Assembly: GCA_024278345.1 (NCBI GenBank)
Contig: JAJRTK010000260.1
Location: 1-20,827 of the forward strand
Direction of reading: 5' to 3'
DNA length: 20,827 nt
Origin: a bacterium
GTDB taxonomy: Bacteria; CSSED10-310; JAJRTK01
Shown: positions 7,328 through 15,983 of the stretch, in pieces
How positions within the stretch are numbered: the first letter of the stretch is position 1
Layout: each line of letters starts with the position of its first letter
Notes under the pieces: model-generated
The model's database searches: none
What the model was told of the DNA's origin: nothing
The model's input: the letters and a program-made list of their open reading frames with translations, nothing else
Translations under genes and position numbers: made by a program

Positions 7328-7395
7328 ACTTCCCGGCACGCCCAAGGACGAATCCGACTCGCGAAACCTCCCCTTCACGGCGGAAACTAAGCACC

Positions 7396-8016
7396 ATGAA
7401 GCGATTGTTCCTCTTCTCAGCCCCACTGCTTCTCTCAAGCGTTACCGCACGAGCCGCTCTAGGGCCACAGCCCTTTATCGAACAACTCCTGGAGCAGTAC
7501 CGCACGATGAAGGCTGCTCCCGACCATGAGCTCAGCAATGAAGAGAAGATCCAGAACGACACGATTCGAAAGGCGCTCCTCCAAAAGCTTGACATTGATG
7601 AAATCGGTCGCCTTTCTCTAGAAAAGCACTGGACAAGCCTCAATGAGGAGCAGCAAGCTGAATTCCTCCAGCTCCTCCACACACTCATCGAAGATCGTTC
7701 TCTTAAAAACATCCGCGGTACTTCAGAAGATTTTCACGTGGAATACGAGGGAGTCGATAAGCTTCAGGATTCCAAAGCGCTGGTAAAAACGGTCCTCGAA
7801 GTCAAGGACGACGAGTTTTTTGTTGATTTTAAACTCTATCCTAAGGGCGACACCTGGATGATTTACGATGTCGTCATCGACGATGTCAGCACGATCCGGA
7901 ATTATAAAGATCAGTTCAACAAGATCATCGCCGAAGAGGGATTCGCCAAGCTCCTGAAAACAATGCGGGACAAATCCCTCGATTCACCGCAAAACCGATC
8001 CGGGGCCGGCAAATAA
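7396..8016 (+). CDS. mlaC: MlaC/Ttg2D-type periplasmic phospholipid-binding protein
   Basis: 206 residues, close to the roughly 210 of E. coli MlaC. The start at 7396 is chosen because it begins a clean signal peptide (MKRLFLFSAPLLLSS, probable cleavage after TARA). An earlier in-frame ATG at 7318 would lie within the promoter's -10 region. The mature protein shows the family pattern: helices before LDIDEIGRLSLEKHW, then EEQQAEFLQLLHTLIED, the strand FFVDFKLYPKGDTWMIYDVV, and DDVSTIRNYKDQFNKIIAEEG near the end. The family carries glycerophospholipids between outer- and inner-membrane complexes to maintain lipid asymmetry. The usual permease, ATPase and MCE partners (MlaE, MlaF, MlaD) are not in this window. 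It is instead followed by a TolC-type gene, so a variant export role is possible. Confidence 0.88.
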   Translation: MKRLFLFSAPLLLSSVTARAALGPQPFIEQLLEQYRTMKAAPDHELSNEEKIQNDTIRKALLQKLDIDEIGRLSLEKHWTSLNEEQQAEFLQLLHTLIEDRSLKNIRGTSEDFHVEYEGVDKLQDSKALVKTVLEVKDDEFFVDFKLYPKGDTWMIYDVVIDDVSTIRNYKDQFNKIIAEEGFAKLLKTMRDKSLDSPQNRSGAGK

Positions 8017-8056
8017 TCACCGACAGCAAGAATTGGTTTGACTTCCGCCGCCTCTT

Positions 8057-8071
8057 AGGAGGAACACCTTG
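8057..8071 (+). promoter_or_regulatory. consensus Shine-Dalgarno ahead of a TTG start
   Basis: AGGAGG (8057-8062) lies 6 nt before TTG at 8069, which is in frame with the TolC-type gene. No comparable ribosome binding site precedes the ATG at 8195 that directly starts the signal peptide. This favours the TTG start despite the N-terminal extension it adds. Confidence 0.6.
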
Positions 8072-9580
8072 GGTAGAAAACTCCCTTCTCAGAGGACTGA
8101 CAAAAGGCGAGGAGCGCGCAACGGATGTGAGCGATGGGAGCGGAAGCCAATCAAAGGTAAAATCCGTGGTTTGCCCACCTCATGCCCTAGCAAGATGACC
8201 CCGTGTCTCCCATTGTTTTTTTTTCTGTCTCTGTTTCTTCTGCCGGTGGTGACCACTGCCGGCACCGAGGAATCCCGCCCTCTCTCCGTTGCCGATTGCG
8301 TCCGTCTCGCCCTGGAAAACAGCCCGACCATGGAGGAGCCCCGTCTTCGCATCGAAATGGCGGAAGCTAAATTGGCCGAGGCTCGGGGGCTCCTCTTCCC
8401 CTTGATTGCCTTCAGCGCCGATTTTGGTGTGGTGCCCGAGGCTCGTGGAAACGCCATCTTCTCTCCGGACTCGGATACAGGCAGTCTCTCAAGCCTGGGT
8501 CCCTTCTTTCGGGGTGAGCTTAGCCTGGTGCAACCACTCTACACGTTCGGAAAGGGGAAAGCGGGACTCAAGGCCGGGCGAAAGGGTTTGGCGGCCGCCC
8601 AAGAACAGGGGCGCATTGACAGGGCGAAACTCGTCTACGAGATCCGGAAACTCTATGGTTTAGTTCTTCTGGCTTCGAGCCTGAAGCGGCTCACCGAAGA
8701 CGCGGGTGGCAAGCTCAACAAGGCTCTAAGGAAGGCACAAAATCTTTTCGATGCCGAGAACCCGGAAGTGAGCCAGCAGGATTTGGCAAAGCTCAAGCTC
8801 TTCGCGGCAAAAGTCGAAGCCCAGACCCTGGAGGCGGAGACCGCTGTTCGGCTTTCCCGCACAGCCCTGACCATCGCTGTTGGCTTGGAAGATGTCGATT
8901 CTCTCACGCTGGCCGAGCGGCGGCTGCGACGGCCGCGGGGCAACCTTCTGGACCTGGAAACCTACACCCGCGCGGCTCTGGACAACAGGCCGGAGCTCCA
9001 GGCTCTGCTGGCTGGGATCAAGGCCAGAGAGGCTCTTGTGACAGTTCAAAAACGGCTCTTTTTTCCCGATCTCTTCGTCGGCGTCAAGCTTCGGTATGGA
9101 GTGGCGCCGAACCGCGAGGACCAGAGCAACCCATTCGTGAAGGACGATTTCAATTTTTTCAACTATGGAGCGGCCTTTGGGCTTCGGCTGAAGTTGCCGT
9201 TAAAAAAGCAACTGGCCCGACTCCGGATCGCCGAGTTGGAGCTGGAAAAGCTCCAATGCCGCTATCGGCTGGCTAGGGTTGGCATCGAGCTGGAAATCGA
9301 AAAGGCCTTCTGGAAGGCCCGTGAGGCTCGGGGGAAAATGAAATCTACCCGAAAGGGGCTCAAGGCGGCCCGAGGCTGGATGGTGTCGGAGAACCAACTC
9401 TACGAGGTGGGGACAGGCTCCACCAAAGATCTTCTCGAGTCCCTTGCCGCCTATGCGGAGGCGAAGAAAGACTCCCTGGTGGCCATCCAAAGGATGCATC
9501 TGGCTCTGGCGGAAATCGACCATGCCACTGGTAGAGATCCCGATTTCCTTGAGCAGGTCAAAAAGCCGAACATTCCTTAA
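8069..9580 (+). CDS. TolC-family outer-membrane efflux protein
   Basis: 503 residues from TTG 8069, or 461 from ATG 8195. The hydrophobic signal core LPLFFFLSLFLLPVV comes soon after the ATG, but the only good ribosome binding site serves the TTG. With the TTG start, the signal carries an unusually long basic n-region of about 42 residues. The mature part has the duplicated outer-membrane-efflux architecture: a first repeat opening with PLSVADCVRLALENSP and containing FFRGELSLVQPLYTFGKG, and a second around residues 285-490 with RAALDNRPELQAL, YGAAFGLRLKLPL and long helices. TolC-type trimers form outer-membrane channels for type I secretion or efflux pumps. No inner-membrane pump or adaptor is in the window; the upstream MlaC-like gene is its operon partner. 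Its stop codon overlaps that of the convergent mnmA (TTAA). Confidence 0.9.
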   Translation: MGRKLPSQRTDKRRGARNGCERWERKPIKGKIRGLPTSCPSKMTPCLPLFFFLSLFLLPVVTTAGTEESRPLSVADCVRLALENSPTMEEPRLRIEMAEAKLAEARGLLFPLIAFSADFGVVPEARGNAIFSPDSDTGSLSSLGPFFRGELSLVQPLYTFGKGKAGLKAGRKGLAAAQEQGRIDRAKLVYEIRKLYGLVLLASSLKRLTEDAGGKLNKALRKAQNLFDAENPEVSQQDLAKLKLFAAKVEAQTLEAETAVRLSRTALTIAVGLEDVDSLTLAERRLRRPRGNLLDLETYTRAALDNRPELQALLAGIKAREALVTVQKRLFFPDLFVGVKLRYGVAPNREDQSNPFVKDDFNFFNYGAAFGLRLKLPLKKQLARLRIAELELEKLQCRYRLARVGIELEIEKAFWKAREARGKMKSTRKGLKAARGWMVSENQLYEVGTGSTKDLLESLAAYAEAKKDSLVAIQRMHLALAEIDHATGRDPDFLEQVKKPNIP

Positions 9581-10659
9581 TCTGCTGGAAGGGAGCTCTC
9601 GATCCAGCCGCCGCCTACAAGTTCATCCCCTCGATAGAAAACCGCGGCCTGCCCAGGCGTCACGGCACGCTCTGTAGAATCGAAGACAACCCTGGCTCGA
9701 GATCCTGGAAGCCCATGGACCACCGCTGGTGAACCTTGGTGAGTCGAACGAACCTTACATTCGATCCGCAGGCCATGGGTGGGCGGCGGCTCCGAAATCC
9801 AGTTCACGGACGCAGCCAGGAGGCCTCGCGCCCAAAGCTCATGGACTTCTCCCACAACCAGGAGGTGCGCACTGGCGTCCACTTTCAGTACGTAGAGCGG
9901 GTTGGGGGCACTGATCCCCAATCCCCGTCTTTGCCCCACGGTGTAGTGAACGATCCCACGGTGCCGGCCCAACTCCTCTCCCCGCCGATTTACAATGGGC
10001 CCCTCGCGGCAAATCCCAGGCCGCTGATCCGTCAAGAAGCGCCCGTAATCGCCATCGGGAACGAAACAAATTTCCTGACTCTCCGGCTTGTTCGCCAGGG
10101 CTAACCCCAGCTCGTCGGCTTTGCGCCGGACTTGGCCCTTGGTCAAAGCCCCCAAAGGAAACAAGACTCTGGAAAGCTGCTGGCGCGTCAAGCTGAAGAG
10201 AAAATAGGATTGGTCCTTGGCCCGATCCAGGCCACGGTACAGCCGAGGCTGGCCCGCGACCTCTCCTTTGATTGCATAGTGCCCAGTGGCCACGAGCTCC
10301 GCTCCCAGCCGCTCCGCTTTTTCCATCAACACGCCAAACTTGATCTCGCGGTTGCAGTGGATGCAGGGAATTGGGGTTCGTCCAGCAGCGTATTCATCAA
10401 TAAAGTTGCCAATGACACGCTGGCGGAACGGCCCGATGAGATCGAAGACATAGTACGCGATCCCGAAGAGCTCGGCCACAGCCCTGGCGTCGTTCACATC
10501 CTCCAAAGAACAGCACCGCCCGGATGCCATGGGTCCAGCACCAGCGAAGACCTTCATGGTCACGCCCACCACGTCGTAACCATCTTCTAGGAGCAAGGCA
10601 GCAGCCACGGAGCTATCGACGCCTCCACTCATCCCCAAAACGACTCGCTTTCCCTTCAT
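9577..10659 (-). CDS. mnmA: tRNA-specific 2-thiouridylase MnmA
   Basis: 360 residues. The enzyme makes the s2U34 modification of tRNA-Lys, -Glu and -Gln, activating U34 with ATP and transferring persulfide sulphur. The start at 10659 is chosen by homology (MKGKRVVLGMSGGVDSS) and by GGTGGA just upstream; an in-frame extension to 10917 lies inside the preceding gene. Visible motifs are the PP-loop SGGVDSS (11-17), the CC-SLEDVNDAR segment (49-59), CNREIKFG with the first catalytic Cys102, QEICFVPDGDYGRFL with the second catalytic Cys198, and GRHRGIVHYTVGQRRGLGI (231-249). All key residues are present and the length is normal. It follows the GT-C gene by 19 bp as the last gene of the kinase operon and is convergent with the TolC-type gene. 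Confidence 0.97.
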   Translation of the reverse strand: MKGKRVVLGMSGGVDSSVAAALLLEDGYDVVGVTMKVFAGAGPMASGRCCSLEDVNDARAVAELFGIAYYVFDLIGPFRQRVIGNFIDEYAAGRTPIPCIHCNREIKFGVLMEKAERLGAELVATGHYAIKGEVAGQPRLYRGLDRAKDQSYFLFSLTRQQLSRVLFPLGALTKGQVRRKADELGLALANKPESQEICFVPDGDYGRFLTDQRPGICREGPIVNRRGEELGRHRGIVHYTVGQRRGLGISAPNPLYVLKVDASAHLLVVGEVHELWARGLLAASVNWISEPPPTHGLRIECKVRSTHQGSPAVVHGLPGSRARVVFDSTERAVTPGQAAVFYRGDELVGGGWIESSLPAD

Positions 10660-10678
10660 CGTTCCACCCACCGCTCTT

Positions 10679-12562
10679 CTACGGAATCGCCGCAAGGGAT
10701 CTTTCGGCCTCACGTTCCAACTCTTCCGCCCGTGGAGAGCCATGGCCCCGGAGAGGCTCCAGAGCGGCCAAAGCCTCCCCAGGCCGATCTCCCACCAACA
10801 GAGCCTGCACCAGAACCAATCGCACCCACAGACTCTCCCTCTCTCGAACCAAGAATCGCCGCAGGCACACAATGGCCTCTTCGAAACGCCTGAGTCGCAG
10901 GAGCAACAAACCCTCAAGCGCCGCCGCTTTGGAACAACCGGGATCCTCCAAGAGTTTCCGCCTCAGTTCCTCCCTGGCCCTCAAGAGGCGAGGCCTCGGT
11001 TCCTCAAGAAACTTCAGCCCACGATCCCATGGCCGGACGACACGGTAACGTCGCGCGTGCAAGCGAGGTTCGGCCCGGGACATTTGGGCCAGGACCATGG
11101 CGTTGTCATCCCAATAGACGAGCCCCCACTTGGGATCGGCTAGAAGCCTCTTCGTGATGGGATCGGAGATCCGATAATCGACAATGGCATACGAAAAATC
11201 GAACTTCCGGATGAGGTCGGCCACCGCTTGCGACGAAGAGGGCGATTGCTCAGCCTTCCAGACCTCGATCATCCGGGGAAGATGAACCAGAAATCTCGAA
11301 TCCCAAAAGACCTTGCGACCTGTCGGCCCCAACCTCCAGATCAGATAGCCGCCAATGCGCTGATTGTTGAACAGATTCCCGCGCAAGTCCCGACTCTCCA
11401 CGAAATCCGCGGCCCTCGAGGGAAAGACGTTCTGCACCACTCCAGTTCCCATGGGAGGATGACCGGCAACGAGTCCCTTCACTACCAGGAAACAAGCTGA
11501 TGCAAGCACGAGCAACAACGGAATCCAGCGACCCATGCACTTTTTCCGGGGAAGCCGTCTTGCAAGTTGGGAAGAGATGTCCAGCCAACCCACGGTGGCG
11601 GGGATGATGGTCAAGATCACAAAAAAAGCGATGTGCCGGACCGACTGGAAGGCCATGGCGCCGCCAAGGGCGAACAGCGCCCCCGAAAACAGATTTCTCG
11701 AACGTCTGGAAAGGGCAATCCCCACGCCGGCCACAAGTGCGTAAATCCATAGCCAGCCGAATCCCTCCAATCGCCAAGGGGAGAGCCACTCCGTAATCTC
11801 GACCCCCCTTGTCACCACTGTCAAACGGAGTGTGCCGACAATCCACTGAATCCCCGAGAAACCCAGCGGGGGCAAAACCAAAGCCAAGGCACCAAACGAG
11901 GCGAACAAGAGGCGCTCCACCATGGAAAGGACGAACCGCGAACCGCTTGAGCGATAGGCGGGAACAAGCGCCAAAAAAAGGCTTAGCACCAGAATACCAA
12001 ATGGATAACTGCCGTGGATCTGCCGCCAACACCAGAGGGTCAGGCCGGCCGCCACCAAATACCTGCGCAGCCCCGTGCGCTTCCCAAGACGGAGGAACAA
12101 CAGCAGAAGCCCTAGAAGGCCGTAGCTCACCAAATGGGGCCGCAAGAGGAAATGGAATCTCAGCAGAGGAGCAACGACCAGAAGTCCGGCAGCACAAAAT
12201 GCCGGTTTCAGGTCCGCCACAAGCCCCTGGGCATAAATGACGCCAAAAACCCACGCAACAAGACCCGCCTGAACCCAAGAAAGGCCATGAAGCCCAAAAA
12301 CCCGCTGCGCCAGGGCGATTGCGACATCAAACAACCAAGCGGAAAAAACCACGGCAGTGCCGGGCAAAGGGTAAGAAAATGGATCCACGGAAGGAAAGGC
12401 CCAGTGCCCCAACAGATAGTCGCCCGTGGCCAAATGCCACCAGACGTCGTAACTTGCCAGGGGAGTCAGGCCAAGGGCAAAGGCGCCAGCCAACACGAGT
12501 ATTCCGTAAACAACGACGGAGGAAGAACTCGGCCAAGATGCGCTTGTCAATCTTTTCGCCAT
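10679..12562 (-). CDS. polytopic GT-C-like glycosyltransferase-family membrane protein with TPR-like tail
   Basis: 627 residues from the ATG at 12562; a GTG one codon earlier is possible. There are about ten hydrophobic segments in the first 370 residues. The first extracytoplasmic loop starts SYDVWWHLATGDYLL and continues VDPFSYPLPG. An acidic residue before an aromatic/His cluster in loop 1 is characteristic of GT-C fold transferases that use polyprenyl-linked sugars. A soluble domain follows (FPSRAADFVESRDLRGN, then FNNQRIGGYLIWRLGP and VFWDSRFLVH). The last 85 or so residues form TPR-like helices (RRFEEAIVCLRRFL, GDRPGEALAALEPL). Substrate and product are unknown; envelope polysaccharide or protein glycosylation is possible. 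It starts 3 bp after the kinase stop, so the two are probably translationally coupled. Confidence 0.75.
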   Translation of the reverse strand: MAKRLTSASWPSSSSVVVYGILVLAGAFALGLTPLASYDVWWHLATGDYLLGHWAFPSVDPFSYPLPGTAVVFSAWLFDVAIALAQRVFGLHGLSWVQAGLVAWVFGVIYAQGLVADLKPAFCAAGLLVVAPLLRFHFLLRPHLVSYGLLGLLLLFLRLGKRTGLRRYLVAAGLTLWCWRQIHGSYPFGILVLSLFLALVPAYRSSGSRFVLSMVERLLFASFGALALVLPPLGFSGIQWIVGTLRLTVVTRGVEITEWLSPWRLEGFGWLWIYALVAGVGIALSRRSRNLFSGALFALGGAMAFQSVRHIAFFVILTIIPATVGWLDISSQLARRLPRKKCMGRWIPLLLVLASACFLVVKGLVAGHPPMGTGVVQNVFPSRAADFVESRDLRGNLFNNQRIGGYLIWRLGPTGRKVFWDSRFLVHLPRMIEVWKAEQSPSSSQAVADLIRKFDFSYAIVDYRISDPITKRLLADPKWGLVYWDDNAMVLAQMSRAEPRLHARRYRVVRPWDRGLKFLEEPRPRLLRAREELRRKLLEDPGCSKAAALEGLLLLRLRRFEEAIVCLRRFLVRERESLWVRLVLVQALLVGDRPGEALAALEPLRGHGSPRAEELEREAERSLAAIP

Positions 12563-12565
12563 CAC

Positions 12566-15500
12566 TCAGGGCACGCGGACCTGAAAAAAAACGGTCTGGT
12601 GGCTGCGCACCCGTACTCCATCCTTCGTGAGCGGCTTATAGCGAGACGCCTTGGCCGCCGCGATGAAGGCATTGTTGAAGTCTTTGAGCTCCTGCTCGCT
12701 CAGAATTTTCGCCAGTTGGGCATTCCTCTCTGCTCCACCTAGAACCTGCAGGATTCCCGTCACCTCACCCTCCATGGAAATCTCAGCCCGCGCAAAAAAC
12801 CGCACCGAAAGCGACTCGTGCTTCCCTAGTGCTCGCTTGATCTTTCGGCGGAGTTTCTTGCTGAGGGATACTTTTCCCAAGCGGATATCTTCCAGTGGGT
12901 TGTCGGGAAACTGCACTAGATCATTTTCTCGAACTGGCCGACGGGTCGGTGTTGGGGCGGTTCCTTGACCGGGCTGATAGGAAGATCCTCTCTCCATCCC
13001 GGCCACGGCTGGCGCCACCGCATCTCGAGGCAAACCGGATGCAACCTCCGTCTCCCCTCCTTCGAAGGCAGGTTGGCGACGATGCGCCGGAGTTGGAGTT
13101 CTTCCCGCACGCTTGACGATGATCACGGCATCGCGATCTCGCTGGCTGCGAGACGAAGAAGGCGTGTCACCGTAGACGACCCTCGGACGTGACCCGGAAC
13201 GAGATGCTCCCGGGACAGTCCTGGAAACAGCAGGCTGTCGCTCGATCCGCCGCGGCTTCTTCGCAGTCTTGCGAGTTGGTTTGGTGCGCGGTCGAATAGT
13301 GGGTGTTGGAGGGGATGTAGGTTCCACAACTGGTACGGCGGCTGGCACGGGTTCGCGGGAACCTTCCGCTTCAAGAGAAGCCGCCGCTCCATAAGATCCG
13401 TCCGGGGTCAAGAGGCGCCGTGAGCTCTGTTCGTCTTCCGCAGGTAAGCTGGTTTCATGAGCGGAAGAAGAACCCGCCCAAGAATCCGTGGACTCCACCT
13501 CTAAATCGGGAGGCTGCCTCAGGCGAGAGGAAAGATCCTCCGTATTTGGCGGCTCGTTCTGAGGCAGCTCAAACTCGTCTTGCACCAGAGTCCCTTCCTC
13601 GGCCGGGACATCCGAAGCCCCATGACCTTGGTAGAAAATTACCATGTAAAGGGTGAGACCGACCACGCAAACGACCATGATCAGAATGAGTGCATAGAGC
13701 CAGGTGGGAGCTCCTTGCTGCGATAGTTGCGTGCGCTCGACACCCGTGGGCAGCTCCACGGAATCCTCGCGAATCCTGGACGGCGGCTGGCGAGAAGGTC
13801 GAGCGGCGGGACGGCGACGAGGCTCGGGTCTCCGCTCGCTCTTTACGCGTGGCGCGGGTTCAATGGCTCCGGCACTACTATCCCCAAAGACGCGGCTTGG
13901 AAGATCCACTTGGGCAATCGATTCAGCCGTATCCTGGTGAAACTCGTCCTGGAACAGATTCTGGATGTAGCTCCCAAGGTTGAGGGCTCCCAGGGCAACT
14001 TTTCTTTTAAAAACGAATTTGTCGAGAGCCCGCTTCATCAATCCCGCATCTTGGTACCGATCCGCGGGATCCACGGCAAGCGCTTTTAGGATAATACGCT
14101 CCAGCTCATGGGGCATATCCTTCGCATACTGGGACGGCTCCACGATATTCGGATCACGAACTTTCTTTAGGATGTCAATCTCACTCTTTCCGGCAAACAA
14201 CTTCCTGTCCGTGAGCATCTCGTAAAGAATATTGCCGACACTATAAATATCCGACCGGTGATCGATCGGTTTTCCCCAAGCTTGCTCAGGGGACATGTAA
14301 AGGATCTTCCCCTTGAGAGCCCCCGCACGAGTAATGGAAGCTTGGCGGGCAGCTTTCGCGATACCAAAATCGACGAGCTTCACCTCGCCTTCGTAGGAAA
14401 TCAGAATATTCTGAGGACTGACATCGCGATGGACAAGCTTCAGTGGGTTACCGGACATATCGCACTTCCGGTGTGCGTAATCCAAAGCCTTGCAGATCTT
14501 CGCGGCGATGGTTACCGCCTTCTCAATGGTCATCGGCAGTCCCATTTGCCGAGCCCTGTGCAAGATCTGCTTGAGGTTCTTGCCATGGACGTACTCCATG
14601 GCGATGTAAAACGAATTGTCTACCTCCCCCAGTTCATAGATCTGAACGATGTTCGTGTGGGTCAATTGGGCCGCCAGCTTGCCCTCGTCAATGAACATCT
14701 TGATGAACTCTTCATTGTCTGTCAGATGAGGCAGAATCCGCTTGAGAGCCACAAGCTTTTCAAAGCCTTCCACACCAATCTGCTTGGCGCGAAAAACCTC
14801 GGCCATCCCTCCCGTGGCAATCTTCTTGAGCAGTTGAAACTTCCCGAAGACCTGACCTTCTCTCCTTACGGCTGGAGGAGCGGGAGATCTGGTCGCCGAG
14901 GGATCGGGAGGAACCTGACGCCGGATCATCTCCACTGGAGTGACCGCGACCGTGGGCCGATGGCTGCCTTGGTTCTTTCGTTTCGGTTCCCGCCGCGGGC
15001 GGACGTCTGCACCGAAACTTACTCCGGCAACCTCCGAAGCAATCGGCGGACGACCCTGTTCTTCTTCTTCCGGCGCGTCCATTACATCTGACAGGAAGTC
15101 CAAATTATCCACAATCCTGTCAATGTCTTCTTCGGCAACATCAGACAAGCCAGCGATAGCTCCAGGAATAACGGCCTCGTCCCCGCCTACCGACGCTTGC
15201 CCGCGATTGCGACCAGCAGCGGATGCTCCGATGCCGTTGTGACCTGCTAAAGCCGATCGACTTCCCATTCCTCCATTTGCGCTGGACCCGGGTTTTCCTG
15301 GAACCGTGAGTTCACTCCGCATCAGCCCGGCCAGAGTTTCCTCCAGTATCTGTTCCAGGTGATCTTGGCTGTCAGAGGATCGCTTGGTCCTGGCATAGCG
15401 AGGAGCACCGGCATTCACCGGCGGAGACAAGCGGCCCCCGACCTCGAGGCTGACAGAAAAATGCTTCTGCAGTAAAGAGATGAGTTTCTCCTCGTTCAAG

Positions 15501-15838
15501 GGCTTGACTAAGAAGTCATCGGCCTTGAACTTGCGCATGGCCTGACGCTTGTATTTTTCGTTCTTATAGAGCTTGGTCGTGATGACCACGGGAATCCCCG
15601 CGCCGCCGTCGCTCGATTTTATCGATTTGCAAACTTCAAATCCGTGCAGCTTTGGAAGCATCGCAGCCAAGATCACCATGCCCGGCTGCTCCCGACGAAA
15701 TGTTTCCAACGCCGCGACACCATCCAGGGCCGTGTAGACTTCAAAGCCCCGTCCCTCCAAGATCAACCTGGCGTCCTCAAGACTTCGCACGTCATGGTCT
15801 ACGACCAGAATCCCCGCATTGTTCGCCTTTGGTGCCAT
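12566..15838 (-). CDS. transmembrane Ser/Thr protein kinase with degenerate receiver and TonB-C-like end
   Basis: 1090 residues. Residues 9-127 form a CheY-like receiver that keeps Asp14/Asp16, Thr87/Thr88 and Lys112, but Ala58 occupies the phospho-acceptor Asp position (VILAAMLP). A variable linker leads to a Hanks-type kinase (332-612) with all key residues: glycine loop ATGGMAEVF, Lys366 in VALKR, Glu385, HRDVSPQN (Asp472, Asn477), DFG (490-492) and SPE (516-518). The HRDVSPQN form is common in myxobacterial Pkn kinases. One span (712-736) is followed by a Pro/Arg/Ser-rich stretch and a compact end (about 985-1090) resembling the TonB C-terminal fold (MEGEVTGILQVLGGAE, ASRYKPLTKDGV). The kinase is thus cytoplasmic with an extracytoplasmic sensory end. 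It should be active and is a candidate writer for the window's FHA readers. It is the first gene of an operon with the GT-C gene and mnmA. Confidence 0.93.
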   Translation of the reverse strand: MAPKANNAGILVVDHDVRSLEDARLILEGRGFEVYTALDGVAALETFRREQPGMVILAAMLPKLHGFEVCKSIKSSDGGAGIPVVITTKLYKNEKYKRQAMRKFKADDFLVKPLNEEKLISLLQKHFSVSLEVGGRLSPPVNAGAPRYARTKRSSDSQDHLEQILEETLAGLMRSELTVPGKPGSSANGGMGSRSALAGHNGIGASAAGRNRGQASVGGDEAVIPGAIAGLSDVAEEDIDRIVDNLDFLSDVMDAPEEEEQGRPPIASEVAGVSFGADVRPRREPKRKNQGSHRPTVAVTPVEMIRRQVPPDPSATRSPAPPAVRREGQVFGKFQLLKKIATGGMAEVFRAKQIGVEGFEKLVALKRILPHLTDNEEFIKMFIDEGKLAAQLTHTNIVQIYELGEVDNSFYIAMEYVHGKNLKQILHRARQMGLPMTIEKAVTIAAKICKALDYAHRKCDMSGNPLKLVHRDVSPQNILISYEGEVKLVDFGIAKAARQASITRAGALKGKILYMSPEQAWGKPIDHRSDIYSVGNILYEMLTDRKLFAGKSEIDILKKVRDPNIVEPSQYAKDMPHELERIILKALAVDPADRYQDAGLMKRALDKFVFKRKVALGALNLGSYIQNLFQDEFHQDTAESIAQVDLPSRVFGDSSAGAIEPAPRVKSERRPEPRRRPAARPSRQPPSRIREDSVELPTGVERTQLSQQGAPTWLYALILIMVVCVVGLTLYMVIFYQGHGASDVPAEEGTLVQDEFELPQNEPPNTEDLSSRLRQPPDLEVESTDSWAGSSSAHETSLPAEDEQSSRRLLTPDGSYGAAASLEAEGSREPVPAAVPVVEPTSPPTPTIRPRTKPTRKTAKKPRRIERQPAVSRTVPGASRSGSRPRVVYGDTPSSSRSQRDRDAVIIVKRAGRTPTPAHRRQPAFEGGETEVASGLPRDAVAPAVAGMERGSSYQPGQGTAPTPTRRPVRENDLVQFPDNPLEDIRLGKVSLSKKLRRKIKRALGKHESLSVRFFARAEISMEGEVTGILQVLGGAERNAQLAKILSEQELKDFNNAFIAAAKASRYKPLTKDGVRVRSHQTVFFQVRVP

Positions 15839-15889
15839 CCCTAAGCGACCTCGTCAGTATTAGGAGAGCGACTCAACCCCCACTCATAG

Positions 15890-15919
15890 AAGCTACCGGA
15901 AGTACAAGGGTTTTGTCAA
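15890..15919 (-). promoter_or_regulatory. sigma-70-like promoter of the kinase operon
   Basis: A perfect -35 TTGACA (15919-15914) is followed after 18 nt by TAGCTT (15895-15890), a weak -10. The predicted start is near 15883, about 45 nt before the ATG at 15838. A 6-bp inverted repeat, CGCTAT/ATAGCG at 15943-15964, lies just upstream and could be an operator or a remnant hairpin. Confidence 0.45.
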
Positions 15920-15983
15920 AGATCTCAGGGAGCGGACCAACCCGCTATCGGTCGCTGAATAGCGCGATTCCGACTTCAGTACA

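Noticed and set aside
13690-15091. Long plus-strand frames (up to 277 codons) over the kinase gene
   Set aside because: The opposite strand encodes complete kinase motifs; these frames are antisense shadows without domains.
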